DNA from: Prauserella rugosa | GTDB lineage: Bacteria > Actinomycetota > Actinomycetes > Mycobacteriales > Pseudonocardiaceae | NCBI RefSeq assembly: GCF_000719975.1 | Contig: NZ_JOIJ01000018.1 | Span: 20,131-84,130 of the forward strand | DNA length: 64,000 bases | Direction of reading: 5' to 3' | Shown here: one piece after another, positions 45,623-53,773 of the stretch | Layout: each line of letters starts with the position of its first letter | Position numbering within the stretch: the stretch's first letter is position 1 | Position numbers and translations under genes: made by a program | The notes under the pieces: model-generated | Databases searched by the model: none | What the model was told of the DNA's origin: nothing | The model's input: only the letters and a program-made list of their open reading frames with translations

Positions 45623-46546
45623 GTGCATGACACCCAGGTATCGGAACTGTTCGACCCGGACGCGTGGACACCCGTCGAGGGGTTCGAGTTCACCGACATC
45701 ACCTACCACCGTTCCACCCAGAGCCGTTCCGGCAAACGCGTCGTCCGAGTGGCGTTCGACCGCCCCGACGTGCGCAACGCGTTCCGCCCGCACACCGTCG
45801 ACGAGTTGTACCGCGCACTCGACCACGCCAGGACGAGTTCCGACATCGGCTGCGTGCTGATCACCGGCAACGGCCCGTCGCCGAAGGACGGCGGCTGGGC
45901 GTTCTGCTCCGGCGGTGACCAGCGTATTCGCGGCCGGTCCGGCTATCAGTACGCGAGCGGCGAGACGTCCGACACGGTGGATCGGGCCCGAGCGGGCAGG
46001 CTGCACATTCTCGAGGTCCAGCGGCTGATCAGGTTCATGCCGAAGGTCGTCATGGCCGTCGTTCCGGGGTGGGCCGCGGGTGGCGGGCATTCGCTGCACG
46101 TGGTGTGCGACCTCACACTCGCCTCGCTCGAACACGGCAGGTTCAAGCAGACCGACGCCGACGTCGGATCGTTCGACGGCGGGTTCGGCTCGGCGTACCT
46201 GGCCCGCCAGGTCGGGCAGAAACGGGCGCGCGAGATCTTCTTTCTCGGCCGCGAGTACTCGGCGACCGAGGCCTTCGAGATGGGTGCCATCAACAGGGCG
46301 GTCCCGCACGAACAGCTGGAGTCCACGGCGCTGGAATGGGCGTTCGACGTGCTGGGCAAGTCACCGACGGCGCAGCGGATGCTCAAGTACGCGTTCAACC
46401 TGATCGACGACGGCCTCGTCGGCCAGCAGCTGTTCGCAGGCGAGACGACCCGCCTGGCGTACATGCAGGACGAGGCGGTCGAGGGCCGCGACGCCTTCCT
46501 CGAGAAACGCGACCCGGACTGGACCAACCACCCGTACTACTACTGA
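45623..46546 (+). CDS. menB: 1,4-dihydroxy-2-naphthoyl-CoA synthase
   Basis: 307 residues, crotonase family. It closes the second ring of the naphthoquinone (OSB-CoA to DHNA-CoA). Oxyanion-hole and substrate loops are FCSGGDQRIRGRSGY and VVPGWAAGGGHSLHVVCDL; DADVGSFDGGFGSAYLARQVG carries the MenB-specific Asp/Ser/Gly pattern, and the tail DPDWTNHPYYY is the classic MenB end. GTG 45623 is taken as start. A large palindrome follows the stop. Confidence 0.97.
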   Translation: MHDTQVSELFDPDAWTPVEGFEFTDITYHRSTQSRSGKRVVRVAFDRPDVRNAFRPHTVDELYRALDHARTSSDIGCVLITGNGPSPKDGGWAFCSGGDQRIRGRSGYQYASGETSDTVDRARAGRLHILEVQRLIRFMPKVVMAVVPGWAAGGGHSLHVVCDLTLASLEHGRFKQTDADVGSFDGGFGSAYLARQVGQKRAREIFFLGREYSATEAFEMGAINRAVPHEQLESTALEWAFDVLGKSPTAQRMLKYAFNLIDDGLVGQQLFAGETTRLAYMQDEAVEGRDAFLEKRDPDWTNHPYYY

Positions 46547-46563
46547 CCCGGCGGATTCACGCT

Positions 46564-46610
46564 CCCAAGGGCCCCATAGTCGCGTTGAACGCAACTATGG
46601 GGCCCTTGGG
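46564..46610. repeat. Dispersed palindrome copy 2
   Basis: 22-nt arms (46564-46585, 46589-46610) starting CCCAAGGGCCCCATAG pair with one mismatch around loop TGA. It sits between menB and the next gene on the same strand. Confidence 0.9.
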
Positions 46611-46629
46611 TGCATCCCCGCGGAGGAGC

Positions 46630-47070
46630 TTGGATGAGCCCGGACAACGCTCCCGCCCGCTGCCCGAGACGCCGGACGAGCGGGACGAACAGCAGCGCAA
46701 ACAGGGCCTCTGGACCGACAAGGACGCGCACGGCGGTGTCATGGTCGGCACCTATGTCGACGACCTGCGCCACGGCGAGTGGAAGCACTACGCCGACGAC
46801 GGCCGGCTGCGCGCCGAGGGCCAGTACGCCGACGGCGAGCTGTCCGGGCAGTGGACCTGGTACCGAGCCGACGAACAGCTGATGCAACGCGGCAGTTTCC
46901 TCCACGGGGAGAAACACGGAACCTGGGAACGGTGGAACGCCCAAGGCCGGGCCATCGACCGCGGCGACTTCGAACACGGCAAGAAGGTCGGCGCCTGGGA
47001 GCAGTACAACCCCGACGGCACCGTGAAGAAGACCACGCGGCACCGATCCCCTCAGTCCCGAGACAGCTGA
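46630..47070 (+). CDS. MORN/YwqK-like repeat protein
   Basis: About 146 residues. After a polar N-terminus, the units GTYVDDLRHGEWKHYADDGRL, GQYADGELSGQWTWYRADEQL, GSFLHGEKHGTWERWNAQG and GDFEHGKKVGAWEQYNPDG form four MORN-like beta-hairpins of ~23 residues. Such YwqK-type proteins are sometimes labelled antitoxins, but here it is a single gene in the men cluster and no toxin is next to it. TTG 46630 fits the family N-terminus but is only one base from GGAGGAG; ATG 46740 is an alternative. Confidence 0.75.
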   Translation: MDEPGQRSRPLPETPDERDEQQRKQGLWTDKDAHGGVMVGTYVDDLRHGEWKHYADDGRLRAEGQYADGELSGQWTWYRADEQLMQRGSFLHGEKHGTWERWNAQGRAIDRGDFEHGKKVGAWEQYNPDGTVKKTTRHRSPQSRDS

Positions 47071-47131
47071 CCTCCCCGGTACGCCACCCAGGTGCACCGC
47101 CGGTGCCGACGGGGCGACCTACGCTGGTGCG

Positions 47132-48289
47132 GTGCAGGTCGTGTTCACGGACGGTTCCCCTGGCTCGGTCGCCGAGCTCGACACCGCGTTGCGCAGCGCG
47201 CTCGCCGGCGGCGACACGCTGTTGCCCCTCGATCCCCGCAACCCGAAGAGCGCCGAGCTGCGCGAGGCCATGGCGCCCGGCGAGCCGGTCGAACCCGACA
47301 CCGCGGTGATCATCCCGACGTCCGGGTCGACCGGGGAGGCCAAGGGCGTGCTGCTGTCGGCGTCGGCCCTCGTGGCCTCGGCCCACGCCACCCACGCGCG
47401 GCTCGGCGGACCGGGCCGCTGGCTACTGGCCACGCCCGCCAACTACGTCGGCGGGCTCCAGGTGCTCACGCGGGCGCACCTGGCCGGCACCGACCCGGTG
47501 GTGCTCGACATCTCCGCCGGATTCCGCCCCGAGGCGTTCGCGGAGGCCACCCGCGAACTGCTGCGAGAGCCGGGCCCGCACTACACGGCGCTCGTGCCCA
47601 CCCAGCTGGCTCGCCTGCTCGACGCGGGCGGCAGCGCGGCCCACAGCGCCGCCGCCTACGACGCGATCGTCCTCGGCGGAGCCCGACTCGACGACGACCT
47701 CGCAGCCCGCGCCAGGGCTGCCGGGGTGCGCGCGGTGTCGTCGTACGGCATGAGCGAGACCGCCAGCGGATGCGTCTACGACGGCGTGCCCCTCGACGGG
47801 GTGCGGGTGCGCCTCGGCGAGGGCGACCGGATCGAACTCGCCGGCGAGGCGCTCACCCACGGCTACCGGCTGCGCCCCGACCTGACCGCACAGGTCCTGT
47901 CGGCGGACGGCTGGTTCCGCACCGGCGACGTGGGCCGCATCCACGACGACGGCACCCTCACCGTGCTCGGCCGCGTCGACGACATGATCAACACCGGCGG
48001 TGTGAAGGTGCCCGCCGGAGGTGTCGAAAGCGTGCTGACGAGCCACGACGCGGTACGCGCGGCGTGCGTCGTCGGCCTTCCGGACGCCGAATGGGGACAG
48101 CGGATCGCCGCAGCCGTGGTCGCCGACCCCGAGCTCGCGCAGGTCCCGTTCGACGAACTGCGGGCACTGGTGAAACAGCGCCTCGGCAGGGCGGCGGTGC
48201 CGAAGCTGCTGCGCGGGGTCCCCGAGCTGCCGCTCATCGGGCCCGGAAAGGTGGACCGCGCCGCGGTGCGCGCCCTGCTCACGACGTGA
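47132..48289 (+). CDS. menE: o-Succinylbenzoate-CoA ligase
   Basis: 385 residues, adenylate-forming enzyme that activates OSB before MenB. The AMP-binding loop IIPTSGSTGEAKGVLLSASAL (residues ~60-80), SSYGMSETASGCVYDG, and the Asp-containing WFRTGDVGRIHDDGTLTVLGRVDDMINTGG are conserved; the C-terminal Lys is in GPGKVDRAA. It is shorter than many MenE proteins, as usual in actinobacteria. GTG 47132 is the likely start. Confidence 0.94.
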   Translation: MQVVFTDGSPGSVAELDTALRSALAGGDTLLPLDPRNPKSAELREAMAPGEPVEPDTAVIIPTSGSTGEAKGVLLSASALVASAHATHARLGGPGRWLLATPANYVGGLQVLTRAHLAGTDPVVLDISAGFRPEAFAEATRELLREPGPHYTALVPTQLARLLDAGGSAAHSAAAYDAIVLGGARLDDDLAARARAAGVRAVSSYGMSETASGCVYDGVPLDGVRVRLGEGDRIELAGEALTHGYRLRPDLTAQVLSADGWFRTGDVGRIHDDGTLTVLGRVDDMINTGGVKVPAGGVESVLTSHDAVRAACVVGLPDAEWGQRIAAAVVADPELAQVPFDELRALVKQRLGRAAVPKLLRGVPELPLIGPGKVDRAAVRALLTT

Positions 48290-48352
48290 CGTTCGCCCGC
48301 CCGAGCCCCTCCTGCCGATCACGACCGACCGGGCACGCGAAACAATGCGGGC

Positions 48353-49225
48353 ATGGCGACAGTCGCAGAGTGGATCGAAGGCGCACGTCCCCGCACGTTG
48401 CCCAACGCGCTCGCACCGGTGATCGCGGGCTCGGGCGTGGCCGCGCAGCTCGACGCGTTCTCGTGGTGGCGGATGCTGCTGGCGCTGCTCGTGGCGCTGT
48501 CGCTGATCATCGGCGTGAACTTCGCCAACGACTACTCCGACGGGGTGCGCGGCACCGACGCCGACCGGGTCGGCCCGCTACGGCTCGTGGGCTCGGGTGC
48601 CGCCCAGCCCATCCAGGTGCTGACGGCGGCCGTGAGCTGCCTCGGGGTCGCGGCGGTCAGCGGACTGGTGCTGGTGGTGGCGACGGGACACTGGCGACTG
48701 CTGCTGCTCGGCGGCATGTGCCTGGCCGCCGCGTGGTTCTACACCGGTGGCCGCAAACCGTACGGCTACAGCGGGTTCGGCGAGGTCGCCGTGTTCGTCT
48801 TCTTCGGACTGGCCGCCGTGCTGGGAACGGTCTACGTGCAGGCCGGAGCGGTCACGTGGGAGGCGGTCGCCTGCGCCGTCGCGATCGGCGGACTGTCCTC
48901 GGGCGTGCTCGTCGCCAACAACCTGCGCGACATCCCCACCGACGCCGAGTCGGGCAAACGCACGCTCGCCGTCCTGCTGGGCGACCGGCGCACCCGGCTG
49001 CTGTACGTCGCGCTGGTCGTGGTCACCGCCCTGTTGACGGTGGCCCTCGGCCTGGCGCACCCGCTCGCGTTCATCGCGCTGGCGGCGTTGCTGCTGCTGG
49101 TCAAGCCGGTGCACACGATGGTCAGCGGCCGCACGGGACTCGAACTCGTCCCGGTGCTGCGCGACACCGGACTGGCGATGCTCGCGTGGTCGCTGCTGAC
49201 CGCCGCCGCCCTCACCCTCGCCTGA
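48353..49225 (+). CDS. menA: 1,4-dihydroxy-2-naphthoate polyprenyltransferase
   Basis: 290 residues, eight or nine membrane helices, UbiA superfamily. It attaches the polyprenyl chain to DHNA at the membrane. The first Asp motif is [17 protein letters not shown] (~51-67) with the following [10 protein letters not shown], and the second is [19 protein letters not shown]. Start ATG 48353. It is convergent with the PLP-enzyme gene and followed by the third palindrome. Confidence 0.96.
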   Translation: MATVAEWIEGARPRTLPNALAPVIAGSGVAAQLDAFSWWRMLLALLVALSLIIGVNFANDYSDGVRGTDADRVGPLRLVGSGAAQPIQVLTAAVSCLGVAAVSGLVLVVATGHWRLLLLGGMCLAAAWFYTGGRKPYGYSGFGEVAVFVFFGLAAVLGTVYVQAGAVTWEAVACAVAIGGLSSGVLVANNLRDIPTDAESGKRTLAVLLGDRRTRLLYVALVVVTALLTVALGLAHPLAFIALAALLLLVKPVHTMVSGRTGLELVPVLRDTGLAMLAWSLLTAAALTLA

Positions 49226-49233
49226 ACGCGAAT

Positions 49234-49286
49234 GCTCCCAAGGGCCCCATAGTCGCGTTGAACGCAACTATGGGGCCCTTGGGAGC
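49234..49286. repeat. Dispersed palindrome copy 3 (bidirectional terminator-like)
   Basis: The longest copy: arms of 25 nt from GCTCCCAAGGGCCCCATAG to the mirrored end around loop TGA. It fills the space between convergent menA and the PLP-enzyme gene. Confidence 0.92.
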
Positions 49287-49299
49287 TTTGAACCGGGGG

Positions 49300-50391
49300 T
49301 TACGGGAAGCGGCCCGTGTCGAGGAAGGTGTCGAGGGCCTTGCGGTGCGGGGCGAGGTCGAAGCCCTGCTCGGCGATCCACTCGTCGGAGTAGTACGTGT
49401 TCGAGTAGCGTTCGCCGCCGTCGCACAGCAGCGTGACGACGCTGCCCTGCTCGCCCTCGGCGAGCATGCGTGCGATGATCGTGAACGCGCCGTAGAGGTT
49501 GGTGCCCGTCGAACCGCCCGCCCAGTGGCCGGTGTGCTCGCGCAGGAACCGGATCGCCGCCAGCGAACCCGCATCGGGCACCCGGATCATCTCGTCGATG
49601 ATCTCGGGCACGAACGACGGCTCCACCCGCGGACGTCCGATCCCCTCGATCCGCGACGGCATACCCGTCCCGTAGTCGCGCGCGCCCGTCTCCCACGCCC
49701 CGTAGAACGCCGAGTTCTCCGGGTCGACCACGGCGATGCGGGTGTCGTAGCGCCGGTACCGCGCGTACCGGCCGAACGTGGCGCTCGTACCACCCGTGCC
49801 CGCCCCGACGACGATCCACGCGGGCACCGGATGCCGTTCCATCTCGAGCTGGGCGAACACCGACTCGGCGATGTTGTTGTTGCCCCGCCAGTCGGTGGCG
49901 CGCTCGGCGTAGGTGAACTGGTCGAGGTAGTGCCCGCCGCATTCGGAGGCGAGCCGTTCGGCCTCGCTGTACATGGCCACCGGCACGTCCACGAAGTGGC
50001 ACCGGCCGCCGTAGAACTCGATGAGGTCGATCTTCTCCTGGCTCGTCGTGCGCGGCACCACCGTCACGAAGTCGAGTCCGAGCATCCGCGCGAAGTACGC
50101 CTCCGACACCGCGGTGGAGCCGCTGGATGCCTCGATGAGCGTCGTCTCCGGCCCGATCTGGCCGTTCACCAGCCCGTACAGTACGAGCGAACGCGCGAGC
50201 CGATGCTTGAGGGAACCGGTGGGGTGGACCGACTCATCCTTCAGGTACAGATCGATGCCCCACTCGGGAGGCAGCGGGAAGACGTGCAGGTGCGTGTCGG
50301 CCGAGCGGTTGGCATCGGCCTCGATGATGCGAACGGCTTCGCGGACCCAGTCGCGGCGCGTGCGACCCTCCGGCCCCGGCGACACCGTCAC
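49300..50391 (-). CDS. PLP-dependent cysteine synthase/desulfhydrase family protein (Cds1-like)
   Basis: 363 residues, fold type II PLP enzyme. The PLP Lys is in [14 protein letters not shown], the substrate loop is [15 protein letters not shown], and the phosphate-binding [14 protein letters not shown] is present; the C-terminal [18 protein letters not shown] closes the family pattern. It resembles mycobacterial Cds1 (Rv3684), which releases H2S from cysteine, more than CysK (which has a TGNTG loop). The start GTG overlaps the upstream gene stop by 4 bp. Confidence 0.85.
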   Translation of the reverse strand: MTVSPGPEGRTRRDWVREAVRIIEADANRSADTHLHVFPLPPEWGIDLYLKDESVHPTGSLKHRLARSLVLYGLVNGQIGPETTLIEASSGSTAVSEAYFARMLGLDFVTVVPRTTSQEKIDLIEFYGGRCHFVDVPVAMYSEAERLASECGGHYLDQFTYAERATDWRGNNNIAESVFAQLEMERHPVPAWIVVGAGTGGTSATFGRYARYRRYDTRIAVVDPENSAFYGAWETGARDYGTGMPSRIEGIGRPRVEPSFVPEIIDEMIRVPDAGSLAAIRFLREHTGHWAGGSTGTNLYGAFTIIARMLAEGEQGSVVTLLCDGGERYSNTYYSDEWIAEQGFDLAPHRKALDTFLDTGRFP

Positions 50392-50819
50392 TCGGCCGCC
50401 TTGCCCGTGTCTTTACCCGACTCCGCGGCGTCCGGCTCCGGGGCGCCCGGTTCCTCGGCGCCCGGCTCCGCGGCGTCCCCAGAGTCCCCAGAGTCCCCAG
50501 AGTCCTCGGTGCCCTGCGGTTCCTCGGCGTCCTCGGGTCCGCGCTCGCCACGCAGCTCGGCGCGCAACTGAGCCCGCTTGCGTGCGCGGTTCTCGTTGCG
50601 AGCCGCCAGCGCCGCCGTGACCCGCGCGTTGAGGCCCTTGAACAGCAACATGCCCAACGGCAGTCCGACGACGAGCGCAACGATGAGCGCCACCAGCAGC
50701 GGCACGCCGACGAGCACCAACAGCGCGGCGAGCACGGCGACGAGCGCGAACCGCGCGAGCAGGTACAGCGTCAGGTCACGGGCGAGGTGCTGCTGCGTGG
50801 CCGGTGCGGAGGCGTTCAC
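50388..50819 (-). CDS. DUF4229-like membrane protein
   Basis: 143 residues. Two hydrophobic segments ([20 protein letters not shown] and [19 protein letters not shown]) are followed by a basic helix ([19 protein letters not shown]) and an acidic low-complexity tail encoded partly by 9-bp tandem repeats (GDS units at ~108-117). The arrangement is typical of DUF4229 actinobacterial proteins. Function is unknown. It overlaps the Cds1-like gene, so the two are co-translated. Confidence 0.75.
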   Translation of the reverse strand: MNASAPATQQHLARDLTLYLLARFALVAVLAALLVLVGVPLLVALIVALVVGLPLGMLLFKGLNARVTAALAARNENRARKRAQLRAELRGERGPEDAEEPQGTEDSGDSGDSGDAAEPGAEEPGAPEPDAAESGKDTGKAAE

Positions 50820-50822
50820 GCT

Positions 50823-51290
50823 CTACGAGGTTACGTCGTCGTCGAGCAGCTGATTGTTCGGCCTGCCCTCGAAGCGGGTCGACAGCACCACCGTGGTGCG
50901 GGTGCGTCCGACCCCGTCGATCCGCCGCAGCCTGCCGAGGGTGTGCTCGAGTTCGTCCACGGTCTCGACCCGCACCTTCACCACGAACGCCTCGTCCCCC
51001 GCGACCGCGTAGCAGCTCTCCACCTCGGGCAGCACGCTCAGTTCGTCCGCGATCTCGTCGTTGGAGGCGGTGTCGGTGGGCTGGATACCCACCAGCGCGG
51101 TCACGCCCAGTCCGACGGCCCGCGGGTCGACCGTCGCGTGGTAGCCCGTGATGACACCGGCCGCCTCGAGCTTGCCGACCCGCTCGTGCACCGACGACGG
51201 CGACAACCCGACGGTCCTGCCGACCTCGGCATAGGTGGCCCTGCCGTTGTCCCTGAGGGCGGCGATGATCTTCCGGTCCACATGGTCCAC
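50823..51290 (-). CDS. Lrp/AsnC family transcriptional regulator
   Basis: 155 residues. The winged HTH is DRKIIAALRDNGRATYAEVGRTVGLSPSSVHERVGKLEAAGVITGY (residues ~4-49) and the RAM domain is GVTALVGIQPTDTASNDEIA through CYAVAGDEAFVVKVRVETVDELE. Being directly upstream of the DUF4229 and Cds1-like genes (3-bp gap), it may control cysteine degradation, as Lrp-type proteins (DecR/CyuR) do in enterobacteria; that link is inference. Confidence 0.92.
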   Translation of the reverse strand: MDHVDRKIIAALRDNGRATYAEVGRTVGLSPSSVHERVGKLEAAGVITGYHATVDPRAVGLGVTALVGIQPTDTASNDEIADELSVLPEVESCYAVAGDEAFVVKVRVETVDELEHTLGRLRRIDGVGRTRTTVVLSTRFEGRPNNQLLDDDVTS

Positions 51291-51503
51291 CCGGCCACGT
51301 TAAAGGCCTTCCCATGTCCCCCGCCGGGCCGGGTTCCGGTCCGGAACGCGCCCACCAGGGCAAATGTCCGAACCGATCCGTTTGTCCATTACCTCCTCTT
51401 TACTCGCCAACAACCGTTCGAGTACCCGACGGGCGGAGTGCCACGATTGATGGCGGTCCAGAACCTGGACCGAAGATCAACGGTGGTTCAAAGGAGGCGG
51501 ATA

Positions 51504-51713
51504 GTGACCGCGACCACAGGAGGACGGCTGCTCACCCCGGGTGAGGTCGCCGCATTGTTCCGCGTGGACCCGAAGACGGTGACCCGCTGGGCCACGGCAG
51601 GCCGCATCGGATCGATCCGTACCCCGGGCGGACATCGCCGATTCCGGGAGGCCGAGGTCAACGAGCTCCTCGCCGAGCTCACCACCGACCCCAACGGTCC
51701 CCAGCAGCCCTGA
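51504..51713 (+). CDS. bldC: BldC family MerR-like developmental regulator
   Basis: 69 residues, essentially one winged HTH: LLTPGEVAALFRVDPKTVTRWATAGRIGSIRTPGGHRRFREAEV. BldC in Streptomyces is a 68-residue DNA-binding protein that delays entry into development and binds cooperatively to direct repeats. GTG 51504 is preceded by AAAGGAGGCGG, a near-perfect Shine-Dalgarno. Confidence 0.95.
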   Translation: MTATTGGRLLTPGEVAALFRVDPKTVTRWATAGRIGSIRTPGGHRRFREAEVNELLAELTTDPNGPQQP

Positions 51714-51797
51714 GGTCGTCCCCGAGGCGCATTACCCGTCGGAGCACTCCCTCGAGGCGCTAGGCTGGAGTCAGTCAGCCCACGGGAAGGAGCGAGC

Positions 51798-51980
51798 ATG
51801 CTGTATTTGCTCGCGGCGATCGGCGCCATCACCATTGCCGTTGTTCTGTGGCGGTTGCTCGGTGCCGAACGGGTCGGTGCGAGTACCCGGCAGAGCCCGG
51901 TCGCCCCTGACGACGACCCGGAATTCCTGCGCAAACTCGGGGAACAGAAGCCGAAGACGAACGACGAGGACGACAAGTAG
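51798..51980 (+). CDS. Small single-pass membrane protein
   Basis: 60 residues. One N-terminal helix (MLYLLAAIGAITIAVVLWRLL) is followed by a charged cytoplasmic tail ending EQKPKTNDEDDK. A good ribosome binding site (GGGAAGGAG) precedes ATG 51798, and a strong hairpin follows, so it is a real, probably monocistronic gene. I do not recognise the family beyond similar short proteins next to bldC in other actinomycetes. Confidence 0.75.
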   Translation: MLYLLAAIGAITIAVVLWRLLGAERVGASTRQSPVAPDDDPEFLRKLGEQKPKTNDEDDK

Positions 51981-51996
51981 TCTCGTCGCAAGCGCC

Positions 51997-52042
51997 GAAG
52001 GCCGACCGCAGCCGGTGATCCACCGGCCCGCGGTCGGCCTTC
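51997..52042 (+). terminator. Long hairpin terminator between the small membrane protein and the ParA-like gene
   Basis: GAAGGCCGACCGC (51997-52009) pairs perfectly with GCGGTCGGCCTTC (52030-52042), and the loop itself holds a second stem GCCGGTG/CACCGGC. The sequence TGTTTG follows. It can serve both converging genes. Confidence 0.85.
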
Positions 52043-52094
52043 TGTTTGTGCGCCTGCGCCGCATCGCCGCCGGCTGCGGCGCACGGGCAGGTCT

Positions 52095-53711
52095 TTACCT
52101 GACGAGCCGGTCGGCGGCGAATCCGTCGGCGACCGTGGCCGCGAGTTCGAGCAGCGCGGTGCGGGTGTTCTTGCCCAGACGATCCAGGTCGATCTCCGCG
52201 CCCTCCTCGAGGTGCGGGTCGAACGGGATCCGCACCACGCCACGCGTACGCGCCGAGAAGTGCGCGGTCAGCTTGTCGAGGTCGACCGAGCCCGACTTGG
52301 GACGCACCGAGTTGATCACCGTGATCGACCGCTGCACCAGTTCGCCGTAGCCGTGGGCGTCGAGCCAGTCGAGCGTCGCCGACGCGCTCCGCGCCCCGTC
52401 GACCGATCCGGACGAGACGATCACCAGCGAGTCCGCGAGGTCCAGAACACCCTTCATCGCCGAGTGCATCAGACCGGTGCCGCAGTCGGTGAGCACGATG
52501 TTGTAGAAGTGCTCGAGCAGGTCGACGGCCCTGCGGTAGTCGTTCTCCGAGAACGCCTCCGACACGGCCGGATCCTGTTCGCTGGCCAGGATCTCCAGCC
52601 TGCTGCCGCCCTGCGAGGTGTAGGCACGCACGTCGCTGTAGCGCGTGATCCGGTCGGCATCGCGCAGCAGGTGCCGCACGGTGGCGGTGGTCTCGATCGG
52701 GATCTTCTGCGACAGCGTGCCGCGGTCCGGGTTCGCGTCGACGGCGATCACCCGGTCGCCGCGCAGCGACGCGAACGTCGAACCCAGCGTCGTCGTGGTC
52801 GTCGTCTTGCCGACGCCGCCCTTCAAGCTGAGGATGCCGATCTTGTAGCACCCGCGTAGCGGCTGCTGGACCCGCGCGGTGAGGTCCCGCTGCGCACGGT
52901 CCGCGGGACCCTCCCCCGGGTTGACCAGCTTGCCCGTGCCGAGATAGAGGGCCTTGCGCCAGCCCGACTTCGGCGGCCGCTTCGTCTGCTTGACGAGGCT
53001 CGTGCCGGTCAGGTCCGCATCACCCGCCGCCTGCGCGGAGCGCTGCGGCTGCGGCAGCGGCGGCAACGGCTGCCCCTGAGCCGCCTGCCCCTGAGCCGCC
53101 TGCCCCTGAGCCGCCTGCCCCTGAGGTGCCTGCCCCTGAGGTGCCTGCCCCTGCGGAACCTGCCCGTGCTGGGCCTGGTCGTACTGGGGCGGATACTGCG
53201 CGGCCGGCTGCACACCGTGCTGGCCCTCGAAGTACGACTGCGCATACGAGGACCGGGGCTGTTCGTACTGGGGCTGCTCGTACTGGGGCTGGGCCGCCTC
53301 GTGCTGGGCGAACTGGGAGTACTGCGCGTACTGCTGATACGGCGCGTTGCCCTGCGCGTGCTGGCCCTGTCCCGGCTGACCCGGGGCCTGCTGCCCCTGA
53401 CCGTGCGCCGCCTGCGCGGGATCGGCCGCAGCGGCCTGTTCCGGCGTGAGCGGCGGCAGATTCGGGTCGTAGGGCTGCTGGGCCGGGTAGTGCACCGCGG
53501 GCTGCGTCTGCTCCGATTCCGGGACTCCCGCGCCCTGCTGGGCCGGGTTCTGCGGCGGGCTCACGCGCTGCGTCGCCTCGGGGTTCTCGGACAGGCCCGG
53601 CGAGTCCGCGGCCTCGGGCGGCCGGGTGGAATCGGTCAGTTCCTCGCCGAGATGGTGGGCGCCATGAGGGTTCTGCGGTTCCTGCCCTGTGGGGTCGTGT
53701 CCTGCGGTCAC
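52095..53711 (-). CDS. ParA/MinD-like ATPase with long Gln/Pro-rich N-terminal region
   Basis: 538 residues. The first ~250 residues are disordered, with peptide repeats such as QYEQPQYEQP and a run of QGQAPQGQAAQ (15-bp DNA repeats at ~53080-53165). The C-terminal domain has the deviant Walker A KGGVGKTT (~297-304), switch I DANPDRGTLSQK, and switch II VLTDCGTG. It resembles actinobacterial MinD/ParA-like proteins, including the EspI type of ESX loci, and the protein next to ccsB in mycobacteria (Rv0530). Cargo is unknown. GTG 53711 start. Confidence 0.85.
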   Translation of the reverse strand: MTAGHDPTGQEPQNPHGAHHLGEELTDSTRPPEAADSPGLSENPEATQRVSPPQNPAQQGAGVPESEQTQPAVHYPAQQPYDPNLPPLTPEQAAAADPAQAAHGQGQQAPGQPGQGQHAQGNAPYQQYAQYSQFAQHEAAQPQYEQPQYEQPRSSYAQSYFEGQHGVQPAAQYPPQYDQAQHGQVPQGQAPQGQAPQGQAAQGQAAQGQAAQGQPLPPLPQPQRSAQAAGDADLTGTSLVKQTKRPPKSGWRKALYLGTGKLVNPGEGPADRAQRDLTARVQQPLRGCYKIGILSLKGGVGKTTTTTTLGSTFASLRGDRVIAVDANPDRGTLSQKIPIETTATVRHLLRDADRITRYSDVRAYTSQGGSRLEILASEQDPAVSEAFSENDYRRAVDLLEHFYNIVLTDCGTGLMHSAMKGVLDLADSLVIVSSGSVDGARSASATLDWLDAHGYGELVQRSITVINSVRPKSGSVDLDKLTAHFSARTRGVVRIPFDPHLEEGAEIDLDRLGKNTRTALLELAATVADGFAADRLVR

Positions 53712-53773
53712 CGCTTCGTTCCTCCGCTGCTGTCGGTGCTGGGAGCGACGCTACCCGCCCGTCACCGGTCGCG

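Noticed and set aside
46630..47070. MORN/YwqK-like gene as part of a toxin-antitoxin pair
   Set aside because: No partner toxin is adjacent; neighbours are menB and menE. The antitoxin label in this family is weakly founded.
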